From UBA6136 sp041178325 (GTDB taxonomy: Bacteria > Pseudomonadota > Gammaproteobacteria > Methylococcales > Methylococcaceae), in assembly GCA_041178325.1 (NCBI GenBank), contig JBEGVN010000027.1:34767-98766 (forward strand): 64,000 nt of DNA, written 5' to 3'. How positions within the stretch are numbered: position 1 is the stretch's first letter; every line of letters starts with the position of its first letter. Below are positions 50,489 to 59,598 of this stretch, one piece after another. The notes below the pieces were generated by a model. It was given only the letters and a program-made list of their open reading frames with translations, was not told the DNA's origin and searched no databases. Both the position numbers and the translations under genes were made by a program.

Positions 50489-50517
50489 ATAGTAGTGGAG
50501 TTCATTCGGATTGTCAT
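50489..50517 (-). promoter_or_regulatory. Sigma-70 promoter of the small helical protein gene
   Basis: On the minus strand ATGACA (complement of 50512-50517) and TACTAT (complement of 50489-50494) are exactly 17 bases apart. The transcript would have a leader of about 95 bases before the ATG at 50387. Confidence 0.55.
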
Positions 50518-50570
50518 CCAATTTGTAAATACACCGTAACCTGATGGAAATATTACCGACAAGGAAAAAC

Positions 50571-50596
50571 AAAAAGCGCCAATGAAGGCGCTTTTT
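50571..50596 (-). terminator. Bidirectional intrinsic terminator after the large flavoprotein gene
   Basis: AAAAAGCGCC (50571-50580) and GGCGCTTTTT (50587-50596) flank a six-base loop. Both strands end in a run of T, so it can stop transcripts from either side; its position 20 bases beyond the flavoprotein stop shows the main use. Confidence 0.85.
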
Positions 50597-50616
50597 GGCT
50601 ATCAGACCCGTCGTGG

Positions 50617-53600
50617 CTAGATGCCCGTCGGCTGCTGCTGGGTCAGATGGTCAAGCCAAAGCCCGGAAAGCTTCTCCTGAACGGAATTCTGACGCAGGCG
50701 GGCCTGAAGGTTTGGAAAATCGACGCGATCAAGATCCTGGTCCTGGTTGTAGCAGGAGTACACAAAGTATTCCTTCCCGGTTTCAGGCTCCACGTGTTTG
50801 CAAAGGCATTGCGCACAAACCCCCTTCATCATGCATTGCATCGGTGAATTAATTGAGCCAATAGCGTGATGATGGGCCTTGATGTAGGGCTTGAGCTCAT
50901 TGAAACGCGCTGCTTTGACGGCCGCCATCATCCGATCCGAGCCAATGACGATCATATGTTCTACATCATCCAAGTGAATCGGAGTGGCGCCCATTTCACC
51001 CTTGGCATAAGAAACCATCGCCTGAACGATGTTGCCGACAAAGCTTTTGTCCTGCGGTCGTAGCGTCGGAATGGGTTGAGCACCCGGACGATCGTCGACT
51101 GCCCAAACTACGACATCAGAGGCTGCTTCGATTTCCTCCACCTTGAAGACGTCTTCGCTATTGCGGTAGCCCGCAAAATAGATGACGCGGCTGCCCGCAG
51201 CTCTCAGTGCCTTACCAATTGAGAAAAGCACTGCATTGCCCAGACCACCGCCTAGAAGAGCGACCGTCTGGCCAGCAAGAATCTCCGTCGGTGCTCCGGT
51301 CACACCCATCACCACGACAGGATCACCGGGTTTCCAACGCGACAAGAGTCTTGATGAGGACCCCATTTCGAGGGCAATTAGGGAAATCAGACCTTTCTCC
51401 TTATCGACCCATGCCCCTGTAAGCGCAAGGCCTTCTGAAGCGAGGACCGTACCCTCCACCACTGGCGCCAGAGATTCGAAATTCTGTACTCGATAGAACT
51501 GACCCGGCGCAAAGTACTTGGCCGCAAGAGGAGCCCTGACAATCACTTCAATGATGGTTGGGGTCACTCGGTTGATTTCAACAATCCGTGCGGACAACTG
51601 GTCATCGAGACGCGCCTGAAAAGCTTTCAGGGCAGTTTCACGTGCGGGCTGATCCGTGGACTTGAGTCCAGCAAATTCTTTTTCATAAAGCCGGCTGATA
51701 TAGGGGTAACCGTGCTTTGCGCTAGCCATGGCCTTGACGACATTACCGGCATAAACCGGATGGTTGTCGCCATAAAAAGTGATGTAGCGACCATTTCGTG
51801 CATAGGACGTGAATGGCGCAGGCTTTCCAATCTTGACCTGGGCATCGTCGTCTGTGGCGACAAGTTCAGGCAGATCACCGGACCAGTTAGGTTCAAACCG
51901 CTGATAGAACTTGCGATCCATGACAAAGCTCTCGGGGTGCTCTGATTCATAGATGGTGTTGGGAGAGGTTCCTGCCGCAACGAAAAGACTCTTCAGAGGG
52001 ACAGCGAGTTCGGTGTCTCGAACCCAACGCCCCTCTTCCAGTTTGAGTTTTTCGAATTTGACGGCCGAAAGATGCCCATACTGATCTTCGATGGCTTCCA
52101 GAGGGCTCATCCCGGGGGCAAGACGAATGCCTTCGTCCAGCGCCTCAGTGATTTCCTCGGCATTCTGACGATAGGCCGGAGAGTCCTCTATGCCCTTTCG
52201 ATAGAACATGGTGACCCCACCCCAGCTTTCCAGCAACGGGAGGAAATTAGGGGTTTCACCACTAGCCACAGCACGCGCCCGTTCCGCCGATATCTTTCGG
52301 CCATGGTCCAGGAATTCATCAAGAATGATGATTTCCTCGGCGTCATACATTTTTCTAACTTCGGCCTCGCCATGAAGCGCACAGAGATTTTCGTAACGAT
52401 GAAGAACTTTTTCGACCTGAACCGGGTAATAGGCCAGTGCTTCTGTACAGGTATCAATCGCTGTCAAGCCGCCACCGATAACACCGGCAGGGAGGCGGAC
52501 TTGCATGTTGGCCAAGGAGGATTCCTTTGCGGCGCCAGTGAGCTGGAGACCCATCAGGAAGTCAGAAGCCTTGCGAATGCCACGGATGAGGTTGTTCTTT
52601 AGATCAATCAAGGTCGGTTTACCGGCCCCTGATGCGATCGCAATGTGATCAAAGCCAAGATCCCAGGCCTCATTGATGGTGAGGGTGCCGCCAAAACGGA
52701 CCCCGCCATAAATCTTGAAGTTTTGACGGCGCAGAAGATTGAGGTAGATGACCTTGAGGAAGTTCTTGTCCCAGCGTACGGTAATCCCATACTCGGCAAC
52801 CCCACCAAATCCGAGCATGATGCGCTTGTCGAGATCTTCATAAAGATCACGGAAGTTCCTGATCGGCATCGGCGCTGTTTCGGCATCTCCAGTCAGGTGC
52901 AAAGGCAAAGGCTCGATCTTGAGTCCGTCAATCCCAACGACACCGAAACCTTCATTCGCCAGATAGTGCGAAAGGGTGTAACCGGCAGGTCCCATACCAG
53001 CGACCAGCACATTCCGCCCGTTGTAAGGCAATGCATGCTGTCGACGCACATTGAGGGGGTTCCAGCGGGTGAGCAGGCTGTATATTTCAAAACCCCAAGG
53101 CATGAACAGCACGTCAGTCAGGACGTTGGTTTCGATCTGCGGGATATTGACCGGCTCGGTCTTCTGGTAGATACAACCCTTCATGCAATCATTGCAGATG
53201 CGATGACCGGTGCCAGGGCACAGGGGATTATCCACCGTGATGAGCGCCAATGCGCCGAGATTATCGCCCTCGCGTTTGAGGGTATGCATTTCGGAAATCT
53301 TTTCTTCCAGTGGGCAACCGGTAATGGTCACGCCCAACGGGTTGACCTTGTAGGTGCCGTCCTTCTTGTTGCGCATGCCCTTGGAGCAACTGTCGGTGTC
53401 GCGGTCATGGCAATAGATGCAGTGATTGACTTCGTAATGAACGCGACGCCCTTCAAAGCGCGGATCAGTCAGGCCAAAGCCATCACGACGACGGTGATGC
53501 CCCTCGGCTACGGTCCATACCCCGTAACCTTCCGCCGCCTTCTCCCCATGATGAACTAAATGGTTGAAATCGGTTTTTGCAGGGGACTTGAAGCTGATCC

Positions 53601-54294
53601 ATCCCTTGATCTTGGACTTCATCCCCTCATCACGGGCAGAGGCGAACACCCAACGTCCCAAAATATCGTCGAGATGCTCAGCCAGTTCTGCATCGGTGCC
53701 CCGAAGTGCATCAGCAAACTTCGCAGAGGCCTGAGTGCAGCTCATCAATCGTCCACGCAGTGCGGGTATTGCAGCATGCTCCCCATTTTCAACCGCATTT
53801 CGCAAGGTTATGGCCCATTGGGCCACTGAGGCTTCACGATCGGCCTTCAGAACTTCTTCATCAATAACTGCCTTGATGGCGATATCGAACTGTTCGGAGA
53901 GGCTGGCAAGATCCCATTGCGCCGGGTCCTGGCCCTTAAAGCGGCTGGCGGCCTTGTCAACAATCCGGTTCTTGAATGCAAATACGGTTTCAAAATCAAA
54001 GCGGATGCTTTCTGCCTGCGCCGCACGTTCTGATTCAACGCCAAACAGGTGTGCAACAAAGTCGCCCACAACGGGCGCGAGATCGACCAGGAGCTCAGAA
54101 ACCTCTTCAGGCTTCATGTCCTCGCCTTTTCCATTACGGTATGCAACATAGCGTTGGTAAAGCGAAGCACAGCGCTTTTCAAGCGCGTGCTCGAATACCG
54201 TTGTCAATTCGGCAAGACGGAGCGGATCGTAAAGATCTGCATAGGAAAAGCCCGGGAGCTTGAGAGTCAGGGTTTCGGTCGTCGAAGTGGTCAT
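50617..54294 (-). CDS. NfnB-NfnA-like fused flavin/iron-sulfur NAD(P) oxidoreductase
   Basis: A 1225-residue cytoplasmic flavoprotein. Residues 1 to about 285 match nothing I know. Cys clusters near 288-300 (HCIYCHDRDTDSC) and 358-376 (CNDCMKGC) look like the [4Fe-4S] sites of GltD/NfnB. Next are an FAD site GMGPAGY (about 432), a second dinucleotide motif GGGLTAIDT and SLFVAAGTSPNT, together a GltD-type NAD(P) module. From about 895 a ferredoxin-reductase module follows (PGQFYRVQNF, GGGLGNAVLFSIG). Near 1151-1180 a Cys group (CMMKGVCAQCLC and YSCYNQ) matches the [2Fe-2S] end of PyrK/NfnA. In Nfn the two halves are separate and couple ferredoxin, NADH and NADPH by electron bifurcation. Here one chain could do so, but reaction and partners are inferred. 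Confidence 0.78.
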   Translation of the reverse strand: MTTSTTETLTLKLPGFSYADLYDPLRLAELTTVFEHALEKRCASLYQRYVAYRNGKGEDMKPEEVSELLVDLAPVVGDFVAHLFGVESERAAQAESIRFDFETVFAFKNRIVDKAASRFKGQDPAQWDLASLSEQFDIAIKAVIDEEVLKADREASVAQWAITLRNAVENGEHAAIPALRGRLMSCTQASAKFADALRGTDAELAEHLDDILGRWVFASARDEGMKSKIKGWISFKSPAKTDFNHLVHHGEKAAEGYGVWTVAEGHHRRRDGFGLTDPRFEGRRVHYEVNHCIYCHDRDTDSCSKGMRNKKDGTYKVNPLGVTITGCPLEEKISEMHTLKREGDNLGALALITVDNPLCPGTGHRICNDCMKGCIYQKTEPVNIPQIETNVLTDVLFMPWGFEIYSLLTRWNPLNVRRQHALPYNGRNVLVAGMGPAGYTLSHYLANEGFGVVGIDGLKIEPLPLHLTGDAETAPMPIRNFRDLYEDLDKRIMLGFGGVAEYGITVRWDKNFLKVIYLNLLRRQNFKIYGGVRFGGTLTINEAWDLGFDHIAIASGAGKPTLIDLKNNLIRGIRKASDFLMGLQLTGAAKESSLANMQVRLPAGVIGGGLTAIDTCTEALAYYPVQVEKVLHRYENLCALHGEAEVRKMYDAEEIIILDEFLDHGRKISAERARAVASGETPNFLPLLESWGGVTMFYRKGIEDSPAYRQNAEEITEALDEGIRLAPGMSPLEAIEDQYGHLSAVKFEKLKLEEGRWVRDTELAVPLKSLFVAAGTSPNTIYESEHPESFVMDRKFYQRFEPNWSGDLPELVATDDDAQVKIGKPAPFTSYARNGRYITFYGDNHPVYAGNVVKAMASAKHGYPYISRLYEKEFAGLKSTDQPARETALKAFQARLDDQLSARIVEINRVTPTIIEVIVRAPLAAKYFAPGQFYRVQNFESLAPVVEGTVLASEGLALTGAWVDKEKGLISLIALEMGSSSRLLSRWKPGDPVVVMGVTGAPTEILAGQTVALLGGGLGNAVLFSIGKALRAAGSRVIYFAGYRNSEDVFKVEEIEAASDVVVWAVDDRPGAQPIPTLRPQDKSFVGNIVQAMVSYAKGEMGATPIHLDDVEHMIVIGSDRMMAAVKAARFNELKPYIKAHHHAIGSINSPMQCMMKGVCAQCLCKHVEPETGKEYFVYSCYNQDQDLDRVDFPNLQARLRQNSVQEKLSGLWLDHLTQQQPTGI

Positions 54295-54515
54295 CTACGC
54301 TTAAGATCTGAAATAGGGGGACGGGAGCCATGCAGGACCCCGAGAGATTTGGCGGATTAAGGTCTGAATTTTATGGCAAAAGCAGCCTCAAGTCGATTTC
54401 ACACAGCACAAACATCCAGAGGATGTGTCTTTCCGCCAAGGGCTTGGTATTCTTGTGCACGAACCTGGCGTGACGCCTGATCGATCCCCAACTTCCTTAA
54501 AACTCAAGCAATCCC

Positions 54516-57158
54516 ATGCGTAACGGTACCCCCAAGACGATCCGCCTCCGCGACTACAAGGCCCCTGATTTCATCGTCGAGACGGTTGAGCTGCTGTTCG
54601 ATCTTAAGGAAGAAAACACGCGTGTCACCAGCACGATGACGCTTCGCCGGAATGCTCAGGGTGATCGCAAAGCGCCACTCCATCTTGATGGTGAGGGCCT
54701 GAAGCTGATCTCAGTCAAGATCGGGGGTTCTCCCCTTGGTGACAAGGATTACGCGCTGTCTGACGAGTCTTTGCAGTTACATCATCTTCCAGATGGCCCT
54801 TTTCAAGTCGAGATCGTGACGGAAATCAATCCACGGGAGAACACGGCCCTTGAAGGCCTCTATCTCTCCAGTGGCATGTTTTGTACACAATGCGAGGCCC
54901 AAGGGTTCCGAAAGATTACCTATTTTCCGGATCGTCCGGATGTCATGGCGATCTATACGACAACGCTCGTTGCTGACAAGCATACTTACCCGGTCTTGCT
55001 GTCGAACGGCAATCTCGATGCACAAGGTGATCTTCTGGATGGCCGGCACTTTGCGCGATGGGTGGATCCTTTTCCAAAACCCAGCTACCTGTTTGCCCTG
55101 GTCGCAGGACAGCTCGCGTGTCTCGAGGACCAGTACATCACAGGAACCGGTCGCAAGGTCATATTGCAGGTCTTTGCTGAACCTGAAGATATTGATAAGT
55201 GCGGCCACGCCCTTGAATCCCTGAAGAACGCTATGCGATGGGATGAGGAGCGCTTCGGTCGCGAATACGACCTTGATCTCTACATGATTGTTGCAGTCAG
55301 CCATTTCAATATGGGGGCCATGGAGAACAAGGGCCTTAACATTTTCAATACGAAATATGTTCTGGCCAGCCCCGAGACGGCAACGGATTCTGATTATGAG
55401 CACATCGAAGGTGTCATTGGTCATGAATACTTCCATAACTGGACGGGTAACCGCATTACCTGCAGGGACTGGTTCCAGCTCAGTTTGAAGGAAGGATTGA
55501 CCGTGTTTCGTGATCAGGAGTTTTCATCAGACCGTCACTCTCGCCGGGTCAAGCGGATCGATGAAGTCAACATGCTGAGAAACCGACAGTTCGTGGAGGA
55601 CGCGGGCCCCCTATCTCACCCGGTGAGGCCTGACTCCTATATCGAAATCAATAATTTTTATACGCTGACCGTTTACGAGAAGGGCGCCGAAGTGGTTCGG
55701 ATGCTGCAAACGCTTTTGGGAAGGGATGGATTTCGGAAGGGAACGGATCTCTATTTCGAACGCCATGATGGGCAAGCGGTTACTTGCGATGATTTCATCC
55801 AATGCATGGAAGACGCCAACAAAGTGGCGCTGACGCAGTTCAAGCTTTGGTACAGTCAGGCTGGAACGCCCGAGGTCAGCGTTGAAGAGTCCTACGACGA
55901 CCAGACCGAAACGCTGACGCTGATTGTCCGTCAATCCAATGCGCCCTCGCCCGGCCAGCCTGAAAAACTGCCACAGGTGATTCCATTGGCTGTGGGTCTT
56001 TTAGGTCCGGACGGTCAGGATTTGTTGCCAAGACTTGAGGGGGAAACGGATGTCTCTGGCCTTACGACGCGGGTTCTGACCGTCAGTCATCAGGAAGATC
56101 AGTTCCGATTCATAGGGGTTCCTCGTGGGACGATTTTATCCCCGCTGAGAGATTTTTCCGCGCCCGTTCGTTTGCAGCAACAAAGAACCCCAGAAGAACT
56201 GGCTTTTTTGTTGGCCCATGATTCTGATGCCTTTAACCAATGGGATGCGGGCCAGCTCCTGGCGACGCAGGCAATACAGAAAAGTTATGACGGGGAAGAT
56301 GCTTCAGGACTATTGGATCTTCTTGTTCATGCCTATGAATCCATAGCCAGGCAGGGTTTGTCCGATCTTTCTTATTTGTCTTTGTTGCTTGCGCTTCCTG
56401 ATTTTGACTATGTCTCAAGCTTCATTAAGGAGGTTGATCCAATCCGCTTGCATACTGCCCGTGAAGGGGTCAAAAAATCAATTGCGGATCAACTTTCGGA
56501 CACGTGGGCTTCACTCTACTCCTTGCATCATGAAATCGATAATCGACAATTCGATGCTGCGGCCATAGGGCGCCGCCGTCTCAAGAATCTGTGTCTTGAT
56601 TATCTGGCAACGCGCGACACGCCAGAATCCCATGCGCTGTGCCTGAATCAATTTGACCACAGCCCGACCATGACGGACCGGATGGCTGCGTTGAGTGCGA
56701 TCATCAACTCTGATCACCCGCAGAAGAATGAAGCACTCGATCGCTTCTACCAGACCTGGAAACAGGAGGATCTGGTCGTGTGCAAATGGTTTACGCTTCA
56801 AGCGACCTGCAGAAGGCCCGGGAGTTTGGCTTCAGTTCAGGCACTAATGCAACATTCTGCCTTTGATATCAGGACACCCAATCATGTTCGGAGCCTGATT
56901 GGTGCCTTCACCCAGTCAAATCCGGCCAACTTCCACACGGAGGAAGGCGATGGATATCGGTTCCTTGCAGATCAAGTCATTGCCCTCAATGGCATTAATC
57001 CTCAAATTGCTTCTAGGATGCTGACGGCGCTCACCGCATGGCGCCGTTTTGACCCAAGCCGCCAACTCTTGATGCAGGGGGCGCTTGAGCGGGTGGCACA
57101 CACCCCCAACCTTTCCAGTGATGTCTACGAGGTAGCCAGCAAGGCGCTGGCAAAGTGA
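54516..57158 (+). CDS. pepN: Aminopeptidase N (M1 family)
   Basis: Zinc aminopeptidase of 880 residues, normal for the gammaproteobacterial type. The substrate-binding GAMEN motif (MGAMENKG, about residues 266-273) precedes the zinc site HEYFHNWTGNRIT (His303, His307) with the third ligand Glu in SLKEGLTVFRDQEF. The C-terminal helical domain is complete. The ATG at 54516 follows 221 bases of divergent non-coding DNA. It ends 12 bases before mxaA, so the methanol genes probably share its transcript. Confidence 0.96.
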   Translation: MRNGTPKTIRLRDYKAPDFIVETVELLFDLKEENTRVTSTMTLRRNAQGDRKAPLHLDGEGLKLISVKIGGSPLGDKDYALSDESLQLHHLPDGPFQVEIVTEINPRENTALEGLYLSSGMFCTQCEAQGFRKITYFPDRPDVMAIYTTTLVADKHTYPVLLSNGNLDAQGDLLDGRHFARWVDPFPKPSYLFALVAGQLACLEDQYITGTGRKVILQVFAEPEDIDKCGHALESLKNAMRWDEERFGREYDLDLYMIVAVSHFNMGAMENKGLNIFNTKYVLASPETATDSDYEHIEGVIGHEYFHNWTGNRITCRDWFQLSLKEGLTVFRDQEFSSDRHSRRVKRIDEVNMLRNRQFVEDAGPLSHPVRPDSYIEINNFYTLTVYEKGAEVVRMLQTLLGRDGFRKGTDLYFERHDGQAVTCDDFIQCMEDANKVALTQFKLWYSQAGTPEVSVEESYDDQTETLTLIVRQSNAPSPGQPEKLPQVIPLAVGLLGPDGQDLLPRLEGETDVSGLTTRVLTVSHQEDQFRFIGVPRGTILSPLRDFSAPVRLQQQRTPEELAFLLAHDSDAFNQWDAGQLLATQAIQKSYDGEDASGLLDLLVHAYESIARQGLSDLSYLSLLLALPDFDYVSSFIKEVDPIRLHTAREGVKKSIADQLSDTWASLYSLHHEIDNRQFDAAAIGRRRLKNLCLDYLATRDTPESHALCLNQFDHSPTMTDRMAALSAIINSDHPQKNEALDRFYQTWKQEDLVVCKWFTLQATCRRPGSLASVQALMQHSAFDIRTPNHVRSLIGAFTQSNPANFHTEEGDGYRFLADQVIALNGINPQIASRMLTALTAWRRFDPSRQLLMQGALERVAHTPNLSSDVYEVASKALAK

Positions 57159-57170
57159 GGAAGCTGAGGC

Positions 57171-58073
57171 GTGCAATCGGGACTGATGACATGCATTCTG
57201 CTTCTGCAGATTTTACTGACAGCGTGTTCAGGGCGAAGTGATGTAGGGTCTCGCCACGGAAAACCCACGGTCACGCGAGATTATGGCTATGTTATTGGCG
57301 ACCTCCTGCCCATGGAATATCGCTTTGAGCTCAAGGGTGATGAGATTGACCCCTCCTCACTTCCTCCCGTAGGCCCTCTTAACGAATGGCTGACGATCCG
57401 CAGCTACCACATTGAACATCACCCTCATCGCGAGGGCGATGAAACATGGCTTCGTGTGGAATACCAGATTTTCAAGGGGGTCAAGGAACCCGAGCTCCTG
57501 ACGGTTCCCTCCTTGTCCTTTCATCTCCGTGCGCATCCTGAATCTTCGCTGACGACCGATCCTTGGAGCTTTACCCAGGTTCCGGTCATACCTCCAGATC
57601 AGACCAACGAGGCCATCGAGCCCCATGAGGGGCTTGGTGGTCAGCTCATCGATATTCGTTCAGCGAGCCAGCGGCTGGCCTACTGGTTTAGCGGGGTAAT
57701 GCTGATCCTTCTTCTCATGATCCTACGAAGGTACCTGCATCAACGCAGATTCCGTCCTTTTCAGAGTGCGCAGTCGAAAATTCGTGCCGCCTTTCGGGAG
57801 GGTGCGGATCCTCAGTTGATCATGGAGGGGATGCGTCTGATGCACCGCGCCCTTGATCACACCTATGGTCAGACCCTGTTTCGAAGGGATATTCCTGACT
57901 TTCTCAGCGCACACCCGAACTACAAAATGTCGGAGTCTGGGCTTGAGACCTTTTTTGCGCTTTCAGGCCGTCTTTTTTTTGAGTCAGAACCTTTTAGTCC
58001 TGATGCCCAAGAGCTCTCGAAGCTTGTACAGTTGCTTGGGCAATGTGTCCGGGCTGAGCGGGGGCAGCTGTGA
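57171..58073 (+). CDS. mxaA: Methanol dehydrogenase accessory protein MxaA
   Basis: A 300-residue membrane-bound protein thought to act with MxaC, MxaK and MxaL in loading calcium into methanol dehydrogenase. A lipoprotein-like signal (ILLLQILLTAC, lipobox LTAC) leads to a periplasmic beta domain of about 145 residues, one transmembrane helix (YWFSGVMLILLLMILRRYL, about residue 170) and a cytoplasmic helical tail. Alone it would be hard to name; the call rests on its size, topology and the following MxaC-K-L order, which is the fixed order in methylotrophs. The GTG start of mxaC overlaps its stop. The mxaFJGIRS genes that usually precede it are absent; pepN is there instead. Confidence 0.78.
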   Translation: MQSGLMTCILLLQILLTACSGRSDVGSRHGKPTVTRDYGYVIGDLLPMEYRFELKGDEIDPSSLPPVGPLNEWLTIRSYHIEHHPHREGDETWLRVEYQIFKGVKEPELLTVPSLSFHLRAHPESSLTTDPWSFTQVPVIPPDQTNEAIEPHEGLGGQLIDIRSASQRLAYWFSGVMLILLLMILRRYLHQRRFRPFQSAQSKIRAAFREGADPQLIMEGMRLMHRALDHTYGQTLFRRDIPDFLSAHPNYKMSESGLETFFALSGRLFFESEPFSPDAQELSKLVQLLGQCVRAERGQL

Positions 58074-59053
58074 GTGTTGGATTGCTGACCCCCTGGGCAC
58101 TGGCATTACTGCCGCTGGCTGCAATTCCCTGGTTTCGTCGTGGGCAGGAGTCGATGGCCTATTCGTCGCTGAGCATGGTTCCCGATGATCCGCTCTCTGA
58201 TTGGATAGACAGAGCACTCAGGGTAATGGCCAGTCTGGCTTTGAGCCTCCTCATCCTGGGAATGAGTGGTCCCTATGAGCGTGAGAAGTCAGTGGAACGC
58301 ATTGGAACTGGAGCGCACATCGTTCTCCTGCTCGATCGAAGCAGCAGCATGAACGAAAACTTTACTGGCCGATATCTGGGTGCCAAGGCGAGTGAGTCGA
58401 AAAGCGCTATGGCTCGAAAGTTACTCTCTGAATTCGTGGATCGGCGAATTCATGATCTTTTTGCCATGGTGGCTTTTGCTGCTGCACCGATTTACGTTCT
58501 TCCACTTACGGACGACAGGACAGCTGTACAAGCAGCGATCGCTGCGGCGGGAGGGCGCGGTCATGGCGTGACCAATATAGCGCCGGGGCTCGCTATGGCC
58601 CTCGATTTTTTTTCTCAGCGGCCCAAGGAAGGCTCGCGCATCATTCTTTTGGTGAGTGATGGCGCAGCACGAATCGATGAACAAACGCGCGACCGACTGA
58701 GGCAAAACTTTGAAGAAACCGGTACCACCTTGTATTGGATTTATCTTCGTAATCCAACCAGTGCCCCCTTGACTGAAAAGCCCACCAATCCCAATGAATC
58801 AACGACGCCCGAATATTTTCTAAATGCCTATTTCGAATCGTTGGATGTCCCTTACAAGGCCTTTGAAGCTGAAAATCCTGACGCCATGGAGAAAGCGATC
58901 AAGGAGGTTGAACGTCTGGAGAATCTCCCGCTTCCCTATCGGGAGTTTCTTCCCCGGCAAGATCTCAGTAACGGCTTCTTCATATGTGCCCTCCTCTTTA
59001 TGGGGGTGCTGATGGTAGCCCGCCTTCTGGAGATACGTGAATGGACGCCCTGA
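58070..59053 (+). CDS. mxaC: Methanol dehydrogenase accessory VWA protein MxaC
   Basis: A 327-residue membrane protein. Two N-terminal hydrophobic spans (LLTPWALALLPLAAIPWF and VMASLALSLLILGMSG) precede a von Willebrand factor A domain with an intact metal site: DRSSSMN, then a TNIAPGLAMALDF and VSDGAARID block. A C-terminal span (GFFICALLFMGVLMVARLL) closes the protein, the BatA-like layout of MxaC. The metal site suits the proposed calcium role. GTG start overlapping mxaA by four bases; the end overlaps mxaK by 13 bases. Confidence 0.85.
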   Translation: MSVGLLTPWALALLPLAAIPWFRRGQESMAYSSLSMVPDDPLSDWIDRALRVMASLALSLLILGMSGPYEREKSVERIGTGAHIVLLLDRSSSMNENFTGRYLGAKASESKSAMARKLLSEFVDRRIHDLFAMVAFAAAPIYVLPLTDDRTAVQAAIAAAGGRGHGVTNIAPGLAMALDFFSQRPKEGSRIILLVSDGAARIDEQTRDRLRQNFEETGTTLYWIYLRNPTSAPLTEKPTNPNESTTPEYFLNAYFESLDVPYKAFEAENPDAMEKAIKEVERLENLPLPYREFLPRQDLSNGFFICALLFMGVLMVARLLEIREWTP

Positions 59054-59598
59054 TAAAACGGCTCCTAAATCCCTGGGTACTCCGCGTCGCGTTACTCACG
59101 ATGCTTACGGGAACGGTGCATGCCATCCAGGAGATGATCCACCTGAACGAGCTCAATGCCGAGTTGGAGGACCCTGAACACATTGTCTTGTCAGAGGACG
59201 CGTCACCTGAATTGATTTTTACCCGGGCTCACTGGCTGGAAAGCCGTGATCCTCTCGAGGCCATCCGGCTTTATGGGAGCATCCTTCAACGCAGCCCGCC
59301 TGAACAGATGGCACGCATTCGTTACAACCTGGGGTCCCTCTACCTCAAGGATGCTGCAAAGATATGGAAGAAAAATGGTCTTTCCGAATACATCCGTATC
59401 AACACGCTTTTGGGGGCTGCCAAGGATAATCTTCGTGAATCCCTTATGCTGGACCCCTCCAACTGGCAGGCCAGATTCAATCTAGAGTACGCCGAGCGCA
59501 TCACGCCGCCCCCAAAAGAGAGACCCAAGAATGACTTTCAGGGTAACAAGGGAAGCGTATTTGCCACATTGCCCACAATCCCCGGCGGGGGTCCATGA
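59041..59598 (+). CDS. mxaK: Methanol dehydrogenase accessory protein MxaK
   Basis: A 185-residue protein with one N-terminal hydrophobic segment (VLRVALLTMLTGTVHAI) and a periplasmic TPR-like domain: PEQMARIRYNLGSLYLKDAAKI and a second helix pair ending LDPSNWQARFNLEYAERI. Length matches MxaK (about 185). It overlaps both neighbours, mxaC by 13 bases and mxaL by four, so the set is translated together. The C terminus ends in a Gly/Pro stretch. Confidence 0.8.
   Translation: MDALIKRLLNPWVLRVALLTMLTGTVHAIQEMIHLNELNAELEDPEHIVLSEDASPELIFTRAHWLESRDPLEAIRLYGSILQRSPPEQMARIRYNLGSLYLKDAAKIWKKNGLSEYIRINTLLGAAKDNLRESLMLDPSNWQARFNLEYAERITPPPKERPKNDFQGNKGSVFATLPTIPGGGP

Noticed and set aside
52645..53559. 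Long plus-strand frame of 304 codons opposite the large flavoprotein gene
   Set aside because: It lies wholly within the well-supported minus-strand gene and its translation has no family features; it is a shadow of that gene's codon pattern.
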